64,000 bases of DNA. It comes from CAMFLJ01 sp965279255 (GTDB lineage: Bacteria > Actinomycetota > Acidimicrobiia > Acidimicrobiales > Acidimicrobilacustridaceae). The notes below the pieces were generated by a model. It worked only from the letters and a program-made list of their open reading frames with translations. It did no database searches and had not been told where the DNA came from. The stretch covers positions 1,860,001-1,924,000 of the forward strand of contig OZ257146.1 in NCBI GenBank assembly GCA_965279255.1, given 5' to 3'. Position 1 is the stretch's first letter. Each line of letters begins with the position of its first letter. A program made the position numbers and the translations under genes. Below, piece after piece: positions 49,148 to 58,345 of the stretch.

Positions 49148-51292
49148 ATGCAGATCTGGCCAGGCGACTCCTACCCTCTCGGCGCGACCTACGACGGGAG
49201 CGGCACCAACTTCTCGATCTTCAGTGAGGCGGCCGAGTCCGTCGAGCTGTGCCTCTTCGATCCCGGCGATCCGGGCGGCACCACTGGGGACACGGAAGAG
49301 CAGCGGATCCAGCTCACCGAGGTCGACGGCTTCTGCTGGCACGCCTACGTGCCGGGCGTGGGCCCGGGCACCCGCTACGGGTTCCGCGTGCACGGCCCGT
49401 GGGACCCATCGGTGGGGGTGCGGTGCAACCCGGCGAAGCTCCTGCTCGACCCCTACGCCAAGGCGATCGACGGCGAGGTCGACTGGGACCCGTCCTGCTT
49501 CGGGTACCGCTTCGACGCACCCGACGAGCGCAACGACGAGGACAGCGCCGCCCACGTCCCGAAGGCGGTGGTCCACAGCCCGTGGTTCGACTGGGGCAAC
49601 GATCGCCCACCGGCGATCCCGATGCACGAGACCGTGCTCTACGAGCTGCACGTCAAGGGCATGACCGCCCTCCATCCGGAGGTGCCCGAGGAGCACAGGG
49701 GCACCTACGCCGGTCTCGGCCACCCCTCGGTCATCGAGTACCTCCAGGGCCTAGGGATCACCTCGGTCGAGCTCCAGCCGGTGCACCAGTTCGTGCACGA
49801 CGCCCACCTCATCGACCGGGGCCTCCGGAACTACTGGGGCTACAACTCCATCGGGTTCTTCGCCCCCCACAACGGCTACGCCTCGGCGGGCGGGGGCGGC
49901 GGGCAGGTCCAGGAGTTCAAGACCATGGTCAAGCTCCTGCACGAGGCGGGCATGGAGGTGATCCTCGACGTCGTCTACAACCACACCGCCGAGGGGAACC
50001 ACCTCGGTCCGGTGCTGTCGTTCAAGGGCCTCGACAACGGCGCCTACTACCGCCTCGTCGCCGACGACCCGACCTACTACATGGACTACACGGGCACCGG
50101 CAACACCCTGAACATGCGGCACCCGCACGTGCTGCAGCTGGTCATGGACTCCCTGCGCTACTGGGTCACCGAGATGCACGTCGACGGGTTCCGCTTCGAC
50201 CTGGCGTCGACGCTCGCCCGAGGCCTCCACGAGGTCGACCGGCTCTCCGCCTTCTTCGACCTCATCCAGCAGGACCCGGTCGTGAGCCAGGTGAAGCTCA
50301 TCGCCGAGCCCTGGGACGTCGGCGAGGGGGGCTACCAGGTGGGGAACTTCCCACCTCACTGGTCGGAGTGGAACGGGCGCTACCGCGACACGCTGCGCGA
50401 CTACTGGCGAGGGGAGCCGGCGACGATCGCGGAGACCGCCAGCCGCATCACCGGATCGAGCGACCTCTACGAGTCCGACAGCCGTCATCCGGCGGCGAGC
50501 GTCAACTTCATCACCGCCCACGACGGCTTCACCCTGGCGGACCTCGTCTCCTACAACGACAAGCACAACGAGGCCAACGGCGAGGACAACAACGACGGCG
50601 AGAGCCACAACCGGTCCTGGAACTGCGGGGTCGAGGGCCCGACCGATGATCCCGAGGTGCTCGCCCTCCGCGCCCGCCAGCAGCGCAACCTGCTCACGAC
50701 GCTGCTCCTCTCCCAGGGCGTGCCCATGCTCCTCATGGGCGACGAGGTCGGTCGCACCCAGCACGGCAACAACAACGCCTACTGCCAGGACGACGAGATC
50801 TCGTGGTTCGACTGGGAGGACACCGAGCGCAACTCCGAGCTGCACGACTTCGTGTGCCGACTCACCGACCTGAGGCGCGCCCACCCCGTCTTCCGCCGCC
50901 GTCGGTGGTTCTCCGGGCGATCGATCAGAGGCACCGAGATCGACGACATCGGTTGGCTGCGCCCCGACGGTGAGCCGATGAGCGACGACGACTGGGAGGC
51001 CGGCTTCGCCCGCAGCCTCGGGCTCGTCCTCAACGGAGACGCCATCCCGTGGCCCGGAACCCGTGGCGAGCAGGTCGTCGACGACACCTTCGCCGTCCTG
51101 CTCAACGCCCACCACGAAGACATCGCGTGGACGCTTCCCGGCGCCCCATGGGGCGAGACGTGGCAGGTCGTCGTCGACACCACCACCGCCACCGGAGCGA
51201 CCCCCGACTCGGAGGCGGAGGCGGAGCTGAAGGCGGGCGACCAGGTCACCGTCACCGGGCGCAGCGTCCTGGTCCTGCAGAGGACGCAGTGA
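49148..51292 (+). CDS. glgX: Glycogen debranching enzyme
   Basis: 714 aa, normal length. Isoamylase-type GH13: N-terminal carbohydrate-binding domain (SYPLGATYDGSGTNFSIFSE), then ELHVKGMTALHPEVPEEHRG, and catalytic blocks DVVYNHTAEGNH, VDGFRFDLASTL (nucleophile Asp), LIAEPWDVGEGGYQVG (acid/base Glu) and INFITAHDGFTL-type TAHDGFTLADLV. Cuts alpha-1,6 branches of glycogen. Its TGA overlaps the GTG of treZ as GTGA, so both are translated together. Confidence 0.95.
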   Translation: MQIWPGDSYPLGATYDGSGTNFSIFSEAAESVELCLFDPGDPGGTTGDTEEQRIQLTEVDGFCWHAYVPGVGPGTRYGFRVHGPWDPSVGVRCNPAKLLLDPYAKAIDGEVDWDPSCFGYRFDAPDERNDEDSAAHVPKAVVHSPWFDWGNDRPPAIPMHETVLYELHVKGMTALHPEVPEEHRGTYAGLGHPSVIEYLQGLGITSVELQPVHQFVHDAHLIDRGLRNYWGYNSIGFFAPHNGYASAGGGGGQVQEFKTMVKLLHEAGMEVILDVVYNHTAEGNHLGPVLSFKGLDNGAYYRLVADDPTYYMDYTGTGNTLNMRHPHVLQLVMDSLRYWVTEMHVDGFRFDLASTLARGLHEVDRLSAFFDLIQQDPVVSQVKLIAEPWDVGEGGYQVGNFPPHWSEWNGRYRDTLRDYWRGEPATIAETASRITGSSDLYESDSRHPAASVNFITAHDGFTLADLVSYNDKHNEANGEDNNDGESHNRSWNCGVEGPTDDPEVLALRARQQRNLLTTLLLSQGVPMLLMGDEVGRTQHGNNNAYCQDDEISWFDWEDTERNSELHDFVCRLTDLRRAHPVFRRRRWFSGRSIRGTEIDDIGWLRPDGEPMSDDDWEAGFARSLGLVLNGDAIPWPGTRGEQVVDDTFAVLLNAHHEDIAWTLPGAPWGETWQVVVDTTTATGATPDSEAEAELKAGDQVTVTGRSVLVLQRTQ

Positions 51293-53145
51293 CCTCTACC
51301 GACGAGCCGACCCCGGAGGGCCACCACCGGTTCCGCGTCTGGGCGCCGGTCGCCACCACCGTCGAGCTCGAGCTCTTCACCACCGACGACGCCAGCGGCG
51401 AGCCCGGCGAGCGACGTCCGATGGAGGCGTCGGACGAAGGCTGGTGGGAGGTCGTCGCGCCCGCAGGGCCGCGGACCGGGTACCTCTTCGTGGTCGACGG
51501 CGGGGAGGGCCGACCCGACCCCCGATCGTCGTGGCAACCCGACGGCGTGCACGGGCCGTCACGGCTCGTCGACCACCGCGCCTTCGAGTGGCACGACGAC
51601 GGCTGGGAGGCCAGGCCCCTCGCCGACGCCGTCGTCTACGAGGCCCACGTCGGCACGTTCTCCCCCGAGGGGACCTTCGCCGGAGCGGTCGCCCACCTCG
51701 ACGCCCTGGTGGACCTCGGCGTCACCCACCTCGAGCTCATGCCGATTGCCACCTTCGCCGGACGTTGGGGATGGGGCTACGACGGCGTCGACCTCTACGC
51801 CCCTCATCCGACCTACGGCACGCCGGAGGACCTCATGGGCCTCGTCGACGAGGCCCATCGTCGGGGCCTCGCCGTGCTCCTCGACTGCGTCTACAACCAC
51901 CTCGGCCCGGTCGGGAACCACCTCGCCACGTTCGGTCCCTACTTCACCGACACGTACTCGACCCCGTGGGGTGAGGCCCTCAACGTCGACGGCGCCGGCA
52001 GCCTGGAGGTGCGCCGCTTCGTCGTGGACAACGCCCTGATGTGGCTCCGCGACTACCACTTCGACGGCCTCCGCCTCGACGCCGTGCACGCCATCGTCGA
52101 CACCAGCGCGGTGCACCTGCTCGAGCAGATGTCGGCCGAGGTCGCCGAGCTGAGCGAGCAGTCCGGACGGCGCCTGGTGCTGATCGCCGAGAGCGACCGC
52201 AACGACCCGCGGCTCCTGCAGCCCCGCGCCGACGGCGGCCTCGGCATCGACGCCCACTGGAACGACGACTTCCACCACGCGGTGCACGTGGCTCTCACGG
52301 ACGAGCGGGACAGCTACTACGCGGACTACGGCGGCCTCGCTCCCCTGGCGGAGTCGCTGCGGCACGCGTGGGTGTACCGCGGCCAGTACAGCGAGTTCCG
52401 GGAGCGGCCGCACGGGCGGGCTCCGGACGGTGTCCCCGGCGACTCGTTCATCGGCTACGTGCAGAACCACGACCAGATCGGCAACCGGGCCCGGGGCGAG
52501 CGAGCGAGCCAACTCCTCGACCCTGCCCGGCTCGCGGTCGCGGCCGCGTTGGTGGTGACGTCGCCGTTCGTGCCGATGCTGTTCCAGGGAGAGGAGTGGG
52601 CGGCGACCGCGCCGTTCCCCTACTTCGCCGACCACCACGACGACCCGGAGCTGGCCGAGGCGGTCCGCCAGGGACGCATGGAGGAGTTCGCGACGTTCGG
52701 ATGGGACCCCGACGAGGTGGCCGACCCCGAGGCGGAGGCGACGTTCCGGTCGGCGATCCTCGACCGGTCGGAGATCGAGCTCGACCCCCACGCGTCGACG
52801 ATGCGCTGGTACCGCGAGCTCCTCGCGCTCCGAGCGGCCGAGCCGGACCTGCGCTCCGGCGACCTCGAGGGGATCGAGGTCGTCCACGACGACGAGACGG
52901 GCACCATCGCCTACCGGCGGGGTGAGGTCGGCGTCGCCGCGAACCTCGGCGACGCACCGGCCCGCGTCGCGATCCCCGGCCCCGTCGAGGGCGGAGAGCT
53001 CCTGCTGGCGTCGAGCACCGACGTGACGTTGACGCCCGACGGGGTGATCCTGCCGCCTGACACCGTCGCCATCGTGCGCTCCGCCATGGCCGAGTCGATC
53101 GTCGGCGACCTCGACCCCGCCAGTCCGGTGGTCGCCCCGATCTAG
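51289..53145 (+). CDS. treZ: Malto-oligosyltrehalose trehalohydrolase
   Basis: 618 aa from GTG 51289. GH13 enzyme that releases trehalose from maltooligosyl-trehalose. Seen: HRFRVWAPVATTVELELFT, HVGTFSPEGTFAGAVAHLDA, FDGLRLDAVHAIVD (nucleophile Asp), LIAESDRNDPRLL (acid/base Glu), YVQNHDQIGNRARGER and MLFQGEEWAATAPFPYF. Needs the maltooligosyl-trehalose synthase TreY for its substrate; TreY is not next to it here, unlike the frequent glgX-treY-treZ arrangement. Confidence 0.94.
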   Translation: MTSTDEPTPEGHHRFRVWAPVATTVELELFTTDDASGEPGERRPMEASDEGWWEVVAPAGPRTGYLFVVDGGEGRPDPRSSWQPDGVHGPSRLVDHRAFEWHDDGWEARPLADAVVYEAHVGTFSPEGTFAGAVAHLDALVDLGVTHLELMPIATFAGRWGWGYDGVDLYAPHPTYGTPEDLMGLVDEAHRRGLAVLLDCVYNHLGPVGNHLATFGPYFTDTYSTPWGEALNVDGAGSLEVRRFVVDNALMWLRDYHFDGLRLDAVHAIVDTSAVHLLEQMSAEVAELSEQSGRRLVLIAESDRNDPRLLQPRADGGLGIDAHWNDDFHHAVHVALTDERDSYYADYGGLAPLAESLRHAWVYRGQYSEFRERPHGRAPDGVPGDSFIGYVQNHDQIGNRARGERASQLLDPARLAVAAALVVTSPFVPMLFQGEEWAATAPFPYFADHHDDPELAEAVRQGRMEEFATFGWDPDEVADPEAEATFRSAILDRSEIELDPHASTMRWYRELLALRAAEPDLRSGDLEGIEVVHDDETGTIAYRRGEVGVAANLGDAPARVAIPGPVEGGELLLASSTDVTLTPDGVILPPDTVAIVRSAMAESIVGDLDPASPVVAPI

Positions 53146-53231
53146 CGGCGGTCGACGACGCTGGCCCGACTGGCTCCGGTTCGAGCCAGGGAACCTGGCG
53201 GGCGGGTCGGTCGCCTGGGTAGGGACGGCCC

Positions 53232-54233
53232 ATGCTGGATCGGCTCATGGATCGACTCGACGAGTGGCAGCGCCGCAGATCGTGGACGGCCTTCACCTTC
53301 GGGGTGATCAAGAAGTTCGGCGACGACCGGGCCGGCAACCTGGCGGCCCTGGTCGCCTACTACGCGTTCTTCTCGATCTTCCCCCTGCTCCTGTTCCTCA
53401 CCACGGTGCTGCAGCGGGTCCTCGCTGGGAACCCGGACCTCCAGCAGGACCTCCTCGACTCCGCCCTCGGGCAGTTCCCCGTGATCGGTGACCAGCTGCG
53501 CGAGAACATCGGCGGCATCCCGGGGAGCGGCCTCGCCCTGGTCATCGGGCTGGCCGGCGCGCTCTGGGGCGGGATGGGGGCGGTCATGGCCATGCAGAAC
53601 GCCCTCGACGGCGTGTGGAACGTGCCCCTGAAGCGACGGCCGAACCTGTTGGTCGGTCGCCTGCGGGCCCTCGCCATGCTCGGTGTCCTCGGGGCAGGGG
53701 TCGTCCTGCTCACCTTCGCCGGATCGGCGACGCGCGCCGCTGCCGACGTCCCGGTGCTGGGGAGCGTCGCGTCGGTGGCGGTGTCGTTCGCTCTCGGGCT
53801 GGGCTTGTTCCTGGTGACGTTCCGACTCCTGTGCGACGCCCAGGTCAGCTGGTGGGACGTCCTGCCCGGCGCCATCGCTGCCGCGTTCGCCTGGGCCGTC
53901 CTGCAACTGGTGGGCGCGGCGTTCGTCGATCACTGGGTGTCGGGCGCAGCGAGCACCGCTGGTGTCTTCGCCGTCGTGATCGGGTTGCTCTCGTGGCTCT
54001 ACCTGCAGTCACAGCTGACCGTGCTGTCGGCCGAGATCAACGTCGTGCGGCGGGAGCACCTCTGGCCGCGGAGCCTCACCGGCCGGTCCCTCAGCGACGG
54101 AGACCGCAGGGCCCTGGCCCGGTACGCCGCGGTGGAGCAGCGGGTCGAGGGGCAGGACCTCGTCGTCGACCTGCGCCCGCCCGCGGTCGAGGGCTTCGTG
54201 CGCACCACGGCTCGATCCGACGACGCCGTCTGA
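53232..54233 (+). CDS. YihY/virulence factor BrkB family membrane protein
   Basis: 333 aa. N-terminal cytoplasmic helix, then six membrane helices; family motif GNLAALVAYYAFFSIFPLLL (about 37-56) and GAVMAMQNALDGVWNVPLKR are diagnostic. Later helices: ALGLGLFLVTFRLL-type segment, PGAIAAAFAWAVLQLVGAAF, GVFAVVIGLLSWLYLQSQLT and SAEINVVRREHLWP. Despite the older name the family is not an RNase; function is unsettled. Confidence 0.93.
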   Translation: MLDRLMDRLDEWQRRRSWTAFTFGVIKKFGDDRAGNLAALVAYYAFFSIFPLLLFLTTVLQRVLAGNPDLQQDLLDSALGQFPVIGDQLRENIGGIPGSGLALVIGLAGALWGGMGAVMAMQNALDGVWNVPLKRRPNLLVGRLRALAMLGVLGAGVVLLTFAGSATRAAADVPVLGSVASVAVSFALGLGLFLVTFRLLCDAQVSWWDVLPGAIAAAFAWAVLQLVGAAFVDHWVSGAASTAGVFAVVIGLLSWLYLQSQLTVLSAEINVVRREHLWPRSLTGRSLSDGDRRALARYAAVEQRVEGQDLVVDLRPPAVEGFVRTTARSDDAV

Positions 54234-54264
54234 GCTCGACGCGGACCTGGGATTGCTGCCCTCC

Positions 54265-54298
54265 GGTGCCGACCGTGCCCGAAGGCACGGCCGGCACC
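54265..54298. terminator. Bidirectional terminator between YihY and the surface-protein cluster
   Basis: GGTGCCGACCGTGCC (54265-54279), 4-nt CGAA loop, GGCACGGCCGGCACC (54284-54298): 15 bp with one mismatch. It lies between convergent genes. Confidence 0.75.
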
Positions 54299-54401
54299 GT
54301 TGGGCGCTCGACCGCAGCGGCCGGCCCCTGGGGGCCGACCACTGCAGGAGGACATCGGTCGACCGTCACGGCCGACCGGGATGGGGTTGGGTGCCTGCCG
54401 C

Positions 54402-55865
54402 TCAGCCCACCATGCGGCGGCGGGCGACCGACGAGGCCACGGCGCCGAGGTCGATCAGCAGGATCGCCATGCCGACGATGAACCAGGTGTTCCCGCCGAG
54501 GCCCGTGTACGGAAGGGTCCCCGCGGGCGTGACCGGGGCGAGGGTCGTGGTGCCCAGCACCTCGACGTCACCGCCACCGCTGCCCGCAGGCGTGGTGGTC
54601 GGCGTGGTGGGGTTGCCCGACGGGTCGACGGGAAGCTCGACGGTCTGACCAGCGACGGTGAACGCGGCGGACAGTGCCTTCGTCGAATCCCCGCCAGGCG
54701 CCGCGGCGATCAGGCAGTTGACGACTCCGGCATCGGCCTGGACCTGGGTCGGCGGGCACACGGACCGGGGGTCGCTGCCGACCGCACCGGTCTTGATCAC
54801 CACATCGGTCGAAGCCATCGAGCCGTCACCGGCGATGGGGCCGACAGCCAGGCCGCCGACGTTGCACCCGCTCCCGTCGGCCGGGATCGCCTTGTCGGGG
54901 TTGCACTGGAGGACGAACGCCGAGCCCGGCCCTGCGAACGCACCCGCCGGGGCACTGACCTTCACCGTCTCCCCCGGGGCCAGGCAGCGGCTCTTCGACA
55001 GCACGAGCGACGAGGCCGGCAGCGGGATGTCATCGCAGGTGAACGTCTTGGTCGTCGGCGGTGCGGTCGTGGTGGTCGTGGGTGCCACCGTGGTGGTGGT
55101 CGTGGGTGCCACGGTCGTTGTGGTCGTGGCCGGCGCGGTCGTCGTGGTGGTCGGGGCCGCCGTCGTTGTCGTGGTCCCGCCGCCGGTCGTGGTGGTCGTG
55201 GTCCCGCCGCCGGTCGTGGTGGTCGTCGTCGGGGCCGCCGTCGTGGTGGTGGTCGGAGCGGCGGTGGTCGTGGTCGGAGCGGCGGTGCTGGTGGTCGTGC
55301 CCGACCCGGCATAGGTGATGGAGACGAAGGTCTGGCCGTACTGGGCCTGCGCCGAGTCCGACTCCGCGATGGCGACCGTGCAAGGAGCGGTGATGGCCCC
55401 GCCCACAGGGAGACACTGGGCCTTGTTGGCGCCGATTCCGGTCTTGTGGGCCGTGATGGTGGTCGTGTAGGTCACGCCGGCGGTGAGCCCCCCGCCGAGA
55501 GCGAGCGGAAAGGCGTTCCCTGCATTGCTGACGAGCTGGAGTCCGGCCGAGCCGTCGAGGGTCGGGGTCGTGGCGCAATCGCCCTGATTGCCCGGGGTGG
55601 TCGGAGCTCCGGCCGTCGTGGCATTGCCACAGATCGTCGCGGCGTAGAAGTGCCCCGCCACGGTCACGTCCGACGTGATCTTGACGGTGAGCGCCTGGCC
55701 ATCGGTGACGCCGCTGCTGGGCGTCACCGTGGCGCTCGGGGTGCCTGCCGAGGCAGGGACCATGGTCGCGGCCATGGTGAAGCACACCAACGACGCCGCC
55801 AGGCCGCTGCCAGCCAGGGCCCGCGCGGTCCGCGATCGACGCCTCTCTCGATCTGGTGTGCTCAT
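54402..55865 (-). CDS. LPYTG-anchored secreted protein with Thr/Pro-rich stalk
   Basis: 487 aa. Signal peptide, then a beta domain (about 40-160) starting PSATVTPSSGVTDGQ and ending AIAESDSAQAQYGQTF, reminiscent of neocarzinostatin-type folds. Next a 90-residue stalk of TTTTTAAPTTTT repeats, a second domain with Cys residues, and the wall-sorting signal LPYTGLGG, a hydrophobic helix (WFIVGMAILLIDLGAVASSV) and ARRRMVG. ATG 55865 chosen because AGGAG lies 9 nt upstream. A sortase is needed but none is in the window. Last gene of a leftward secretion cluster. Confidence 0.78.
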   Translation of the reverse strand: MSTPDRERRRSRTARALAGSGLAASLVCFTMAATMVPASAGTPSATVTPSSGVTDGQALTVKITSDVTVAGHFYAATICGNATTAGAPTTPGNQGDCATTPTLDGSAGLQLVSNAGNAFPLALGGGLTAGVTYTTTITAHKTGIGANKAQCLPVGGAITAPCTVAIAESDSAQAQYGQTFVSITYAGSGTTTSTAAPTTTTAAPTTTTTAAPTTTTTTGGGTTTTTTGGGTTTTTAAPTTTTTAPATTTTTVAPTTTTTVAPTTTTTAPPTTKTFTCDDIPLPASSLVLSKSRCLAPGETVKVSAPAGAFAGPGSAFVLQCNPDKAIPADGSGCNVGGLAVGPIAGDGSMASTDVVIKTGAVGSDPRSVCPPTQVQADAGVVNCLIAAAPGGDSTKALSAAFTVAGQTVELPVDPSGNPTTPTTTPAGSGGGDVEVLGTTTLAPVTPAGTLPYTGLGGNTWFIVGMAILLIDLGAVASSVARRRMVG

Positions 55866-55870
55866 GTGGG

Positions 55871-57022
55871 TCATCTCCTCGGTCGGGTCCACGGGGCGGC
55901 GGTCACCGGCCCCGTCATGGGTTGCTGAACTGCTGCAGCGGACGACTCGTCGACGTCCGCCTCCGTATCGGTCCTGCGGATCGTGCCGACCGCGGCGCCG
56001 CCGGCCGCCGCGGTGACGGCGCCGACCAGCCCCGCGTCGGCGGGGACGTCCGACGGATCGCCATCGGCCGTGACGGGTGGGCTGGAGTCGGCGTCGGCGC
56101 CGGGCTCGGCCAGGGATGCGGCACCCGACCCGTCGACGACCTCGCCGTCGTCCATGGCGGCCTGCTCTGCCTCCCGCTCGCGCCTCCGGCGGCGGTTGCG
56201 CCGCACGATCACGATGACGACCACCTGGAGCAGCACGAACGCGATGAGGATGAGCCCCCACGGGTACGACGAGGTGCTGGCCGAGACCCAGGTCGGGTCA
56301 CCCGTGGTGACCACGCGGGCCCGGACCTCGACGTCGCCCCAGGTGAGGGCGCCGAGGGTGATCGTGGTCGTGACCTGGGTCGTCGTTCGAGCGGGGAGGT
56401 CCTCGCCGAGCGGGATCACCGTGCTCTGCTCGGACCCTTCGTCGCCCCAACGGAGCTCGACCTTGAGGCCCTTCACCACGCCGGCAGAGGGGTTGGTGAT
56501 GCCGACCACGACGTCGCGTTCCGGGGAGCCACCGAACCACGCTGCTGGTGGCCCGGAGCCGGTGACCACGACGCTGGCGACGACCGGGACGGCGATGGCC
56601 TCCGGGGCGGTGCGGAGCGGAGCACCGACCACCTCGAGCGGCTGGGTTGCGGTGTAGACCCCGGCCACCCCACGGACCACACACGGGCAGGCCACCGGCG
56701 GGATGACACCGAGGATGGTCGCCCCGAACTCACCGTCGCTCCCCACGCCGATGGTCGCAGCCCCGCTGCGGTTGCAGTTGGCGCTGCCGCCATCGCCCCC
56801 GTTTCCACAGATCGAGAGGTCGACCAACTGGCCCTCGGGCCAGCCCTGACCCCGCACCGTGACCTTGTCACCGGCCGAGATCGAGACGGGACTGACGGTC
56901 ATCGACGGCGAGAGGGCGGTCGACTCGGCAGCCGCGGCCACATGGCTTACGGACACCGTGCCGACGACGGCCACCGTCAACGCGAGCAGGGCACGTGCGA
57001 CGCCGAGGCGGAGCCCGGGCAC
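55871..57022 (-). CDS. Membrane-anchored secreted protein with beta-rich domain
   Basis: 383 aa from GTG 57022, which overlaps the stop of the upstream gene (TAGTG). Signal peptide (ARALLALTVAVVGTVSVSH ...). Beta-sandwich-like N-domain SMTVSPVSISAGDKVTVRGQ with Cys residues (CGNGG, NCNRSG, CPCV). A second beta domain follows (ITNPSAGVVKGLKVELRWGD). One membrane helix near 260 (GLILIAFVLLQVVVIVIVRR) and a highly acidic cytoplasmic or wall-side tail complete it. Function unknown; the cluster suggests cell-surface structure. Confidence 0.68.
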   Translation of the reverse strand: MPGLRLGVARALLALTVAVVGTVSVSHVAAAAESTALSPSMTVSPVSISAGDKVTVRGQGWPEGQLVDLSICGNGGDGGSANCNRSGAATIGVGSDGEFGATILGVIPPVACPCVVRGVAGVYTATQPLEVVGAPLRTAPEAIAVPVVASVVVTGSGPPAAWFGGSPERDVVVGITNPSAGVVKGLKVELRWGDEGSEQSTVIPLGEDLPARTTTQVTTTITLGALTWGDVEVRARVVTTGDPTWVSASTSSYPWGLILIAFVLLQVVVIVIVRRNRRRRREREAEQAAMDDGEVVDGSGAASLAEPGADADSSPPVTADGDPSDVPADAGLVGAVTAAAGGAAVGTIRRTDTEADVDESSAAAVQQPMTGPVTAAPWTRPRR

Positions 57023-58170
57023 TATGCGCTACCCCCGACACCGCCCGATCCGGCGCCGACCATCCCGCTCGCGGCGGGCCCGGCGGCGGGCGAGCTGGGG
57101 TCGCGCTCGCCGCCGGGGCCGCCCCCGTCGCCGGACGAGCCGGCAGCAGGGCGGTTGCGCCGCCGAACCACCACGAAGGCGGAGACGGCGACGACGATCA
57201 GCAGGATCAGCAGCCACGGCACCACCCAGAACGCAGCAGAGCTGGTCTGCGTCGCCTCGGGCGAGGTGGTGGTGACCTCGAGGGTGTAGCGGGGGCCGAA
57301 GCCGGAGAGGGCACCCAGGTTCGCTGTGGCTTCGATCGACGCACCGGGGATGAGCTCTTGGAACTCCTCCGCCTCGACCGTCTTCACCGTGCGGCCGAAG
57401 AGGTCCTTGACCTTGACGGTCACGGTCGGGGCCATCCGGACGTTGCCGGTGTTGGTGATGGTGAACGCGGCGGTGGCGTCGCCAGGGCCGGTGATCGGGG
57501 CAAGCCAGGCCATGCCCCCGGTCGACACGCTCACGTCGCTGACGGTGAGCTCGGGGTTCAGTGGACCCTCGACACGGACATAGACGCGGGCTCCGACTGC
57601 CCGCTTGACGTCGACCTTCAGGTCGCCTTCGCCCTCCTGCACCTTCGTGTTCACCGCCACGACGCCGCCGGCGTGGTCACCAGGCTCGGCGTCGAGCGGG
57701 ACGGCGATCGTGATCGGCACATCGGTACGGGTGCCGGGCTCTGCCGTGAACGACGTGACCGGCACGGAGATCCAGGTGCCGGCGTCGACCGGCTGCGGAG
57801 CGGCTCCGGTCTCTGGGTCGGGCAGCTGCAGGCTGAACGCACCGGTCCCCTTGGCGGGCTGGGCATCGGCCGGGTACAGCATGAACGTGATCGGCTCGGC
57901 GGTGAAGTTGAACACCGAGACGCGGTCGCTGATTGTCTGGCCGGGCGAGGCGTCGAGAACGATCGCTGAACGGGAGGAGACGCCCTCGAGGTTTCCCTCG
58001 CTGTACGGCGTGATGGTGAACCCGGAATCAACGGCCGGCGCATCCTGTGCCGATGCGGGGGCGGCGGTGGCCGTCCCGAGCACCGCCAGCGTGGCGACGA
58101 GGGCGAGCAGAAGGCGACCGACGAGACGTCGTCGCGAGCGAACGTGGTGTGAAGCGAGCGAGGTGCGCAT
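57022..58170 (-). CDS. DUF916-like (WxL-associated) membrane-anchored protein
   Basis: 382 aa. Signal peptide (RRLVGRLLLALVATLAVLG...SAQ) and a pattern like the DUF916 / WxL-protein peptidoglycan-interaction domain: GFTITPYSEGNLEG, SPGQTISDRVSVFNFTAEPI, VPLDAEPGDHAGGVVAVN. Second domain with FTITNTGNVRMAPTVTVKVK, C-terminal helix (WVVPWLLILLIVVAVSAFVV) and a Gly/Pro/Ser-rich tail. ATG 58170, GAGGAG 12 nt upstream. Upstream of two further surface genes with overlapping stop/start. Confidence 0.72.
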   Translation of the reverse strand: MRTSLASHHVRSRRRLVGRLLLALVATLAVLGTATAAPASAQDAPAVDSGFTITPYSEGNLEGVSSRSAIVLDASPGQTISDRVSVFNFTAEPITFMLYPADAQPAKGTGAFSLQLPDPETGAAPQPVDAGTWISVPVTSFTAEPGTRTDVPITIAVPLDAEPGDHAGGVVAVNTKVQEGEGDLKVDVKRAVGARVYVRVEGPLNPELTVSDVSVSTGGMAWLAPITGPGDATAAFTITNTGNVRMAPTVTVKVKDLFGRTVKTVEAEEFQELIPGASIEATANLGALSGFGPRYTLEVTTTSPEATQTSSAAFWVVPWLLILLIVVAVSAFVVVRRRNRPAAGSSGDGGGPGGERDPSSPAAGPAASGMVGAGSGGVGGSA

Positions 58171-58231
58171 GGCGGAAGGGGGCTCCTCGAAGAGTGCGGA
58201 CGTGGGCGCGGCCCACATGGATGACGCCCCT

Positions 58232-58335
58232 GGGTGGCGCCGGCAGGGCCGGCACCACCCGGAGGCGGATCCTGCGGAGGGGTGTCAGGGGGACGACCGT
58301 CACCGGCCGTCCCCCCGGACCCCCTTCCGCAGGGG
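58232..58335 (-). terminator. Complex hairpin array after the 571-codon-frame surface gene
   Basis: Three nested structures: GGGTGGCGCCGGC-3-GCCGGCACCACCC (58232-58260, one mismatch), GGGGGACG-12-CGTCCCCC (58288-58315), and outer arms CCTGCGGAGGGG (58271-58282) with CCCCTTCCGCAGG (58321-58333, one extra T). Together they form a large cloverleaf-like fold just downstream of the secreted protein gene at 58346, probably a terminator or an RNA stabiliser before the next gene. Confidence 0.5.
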
Positions 58336-58345
58336 AACGGGCCTG

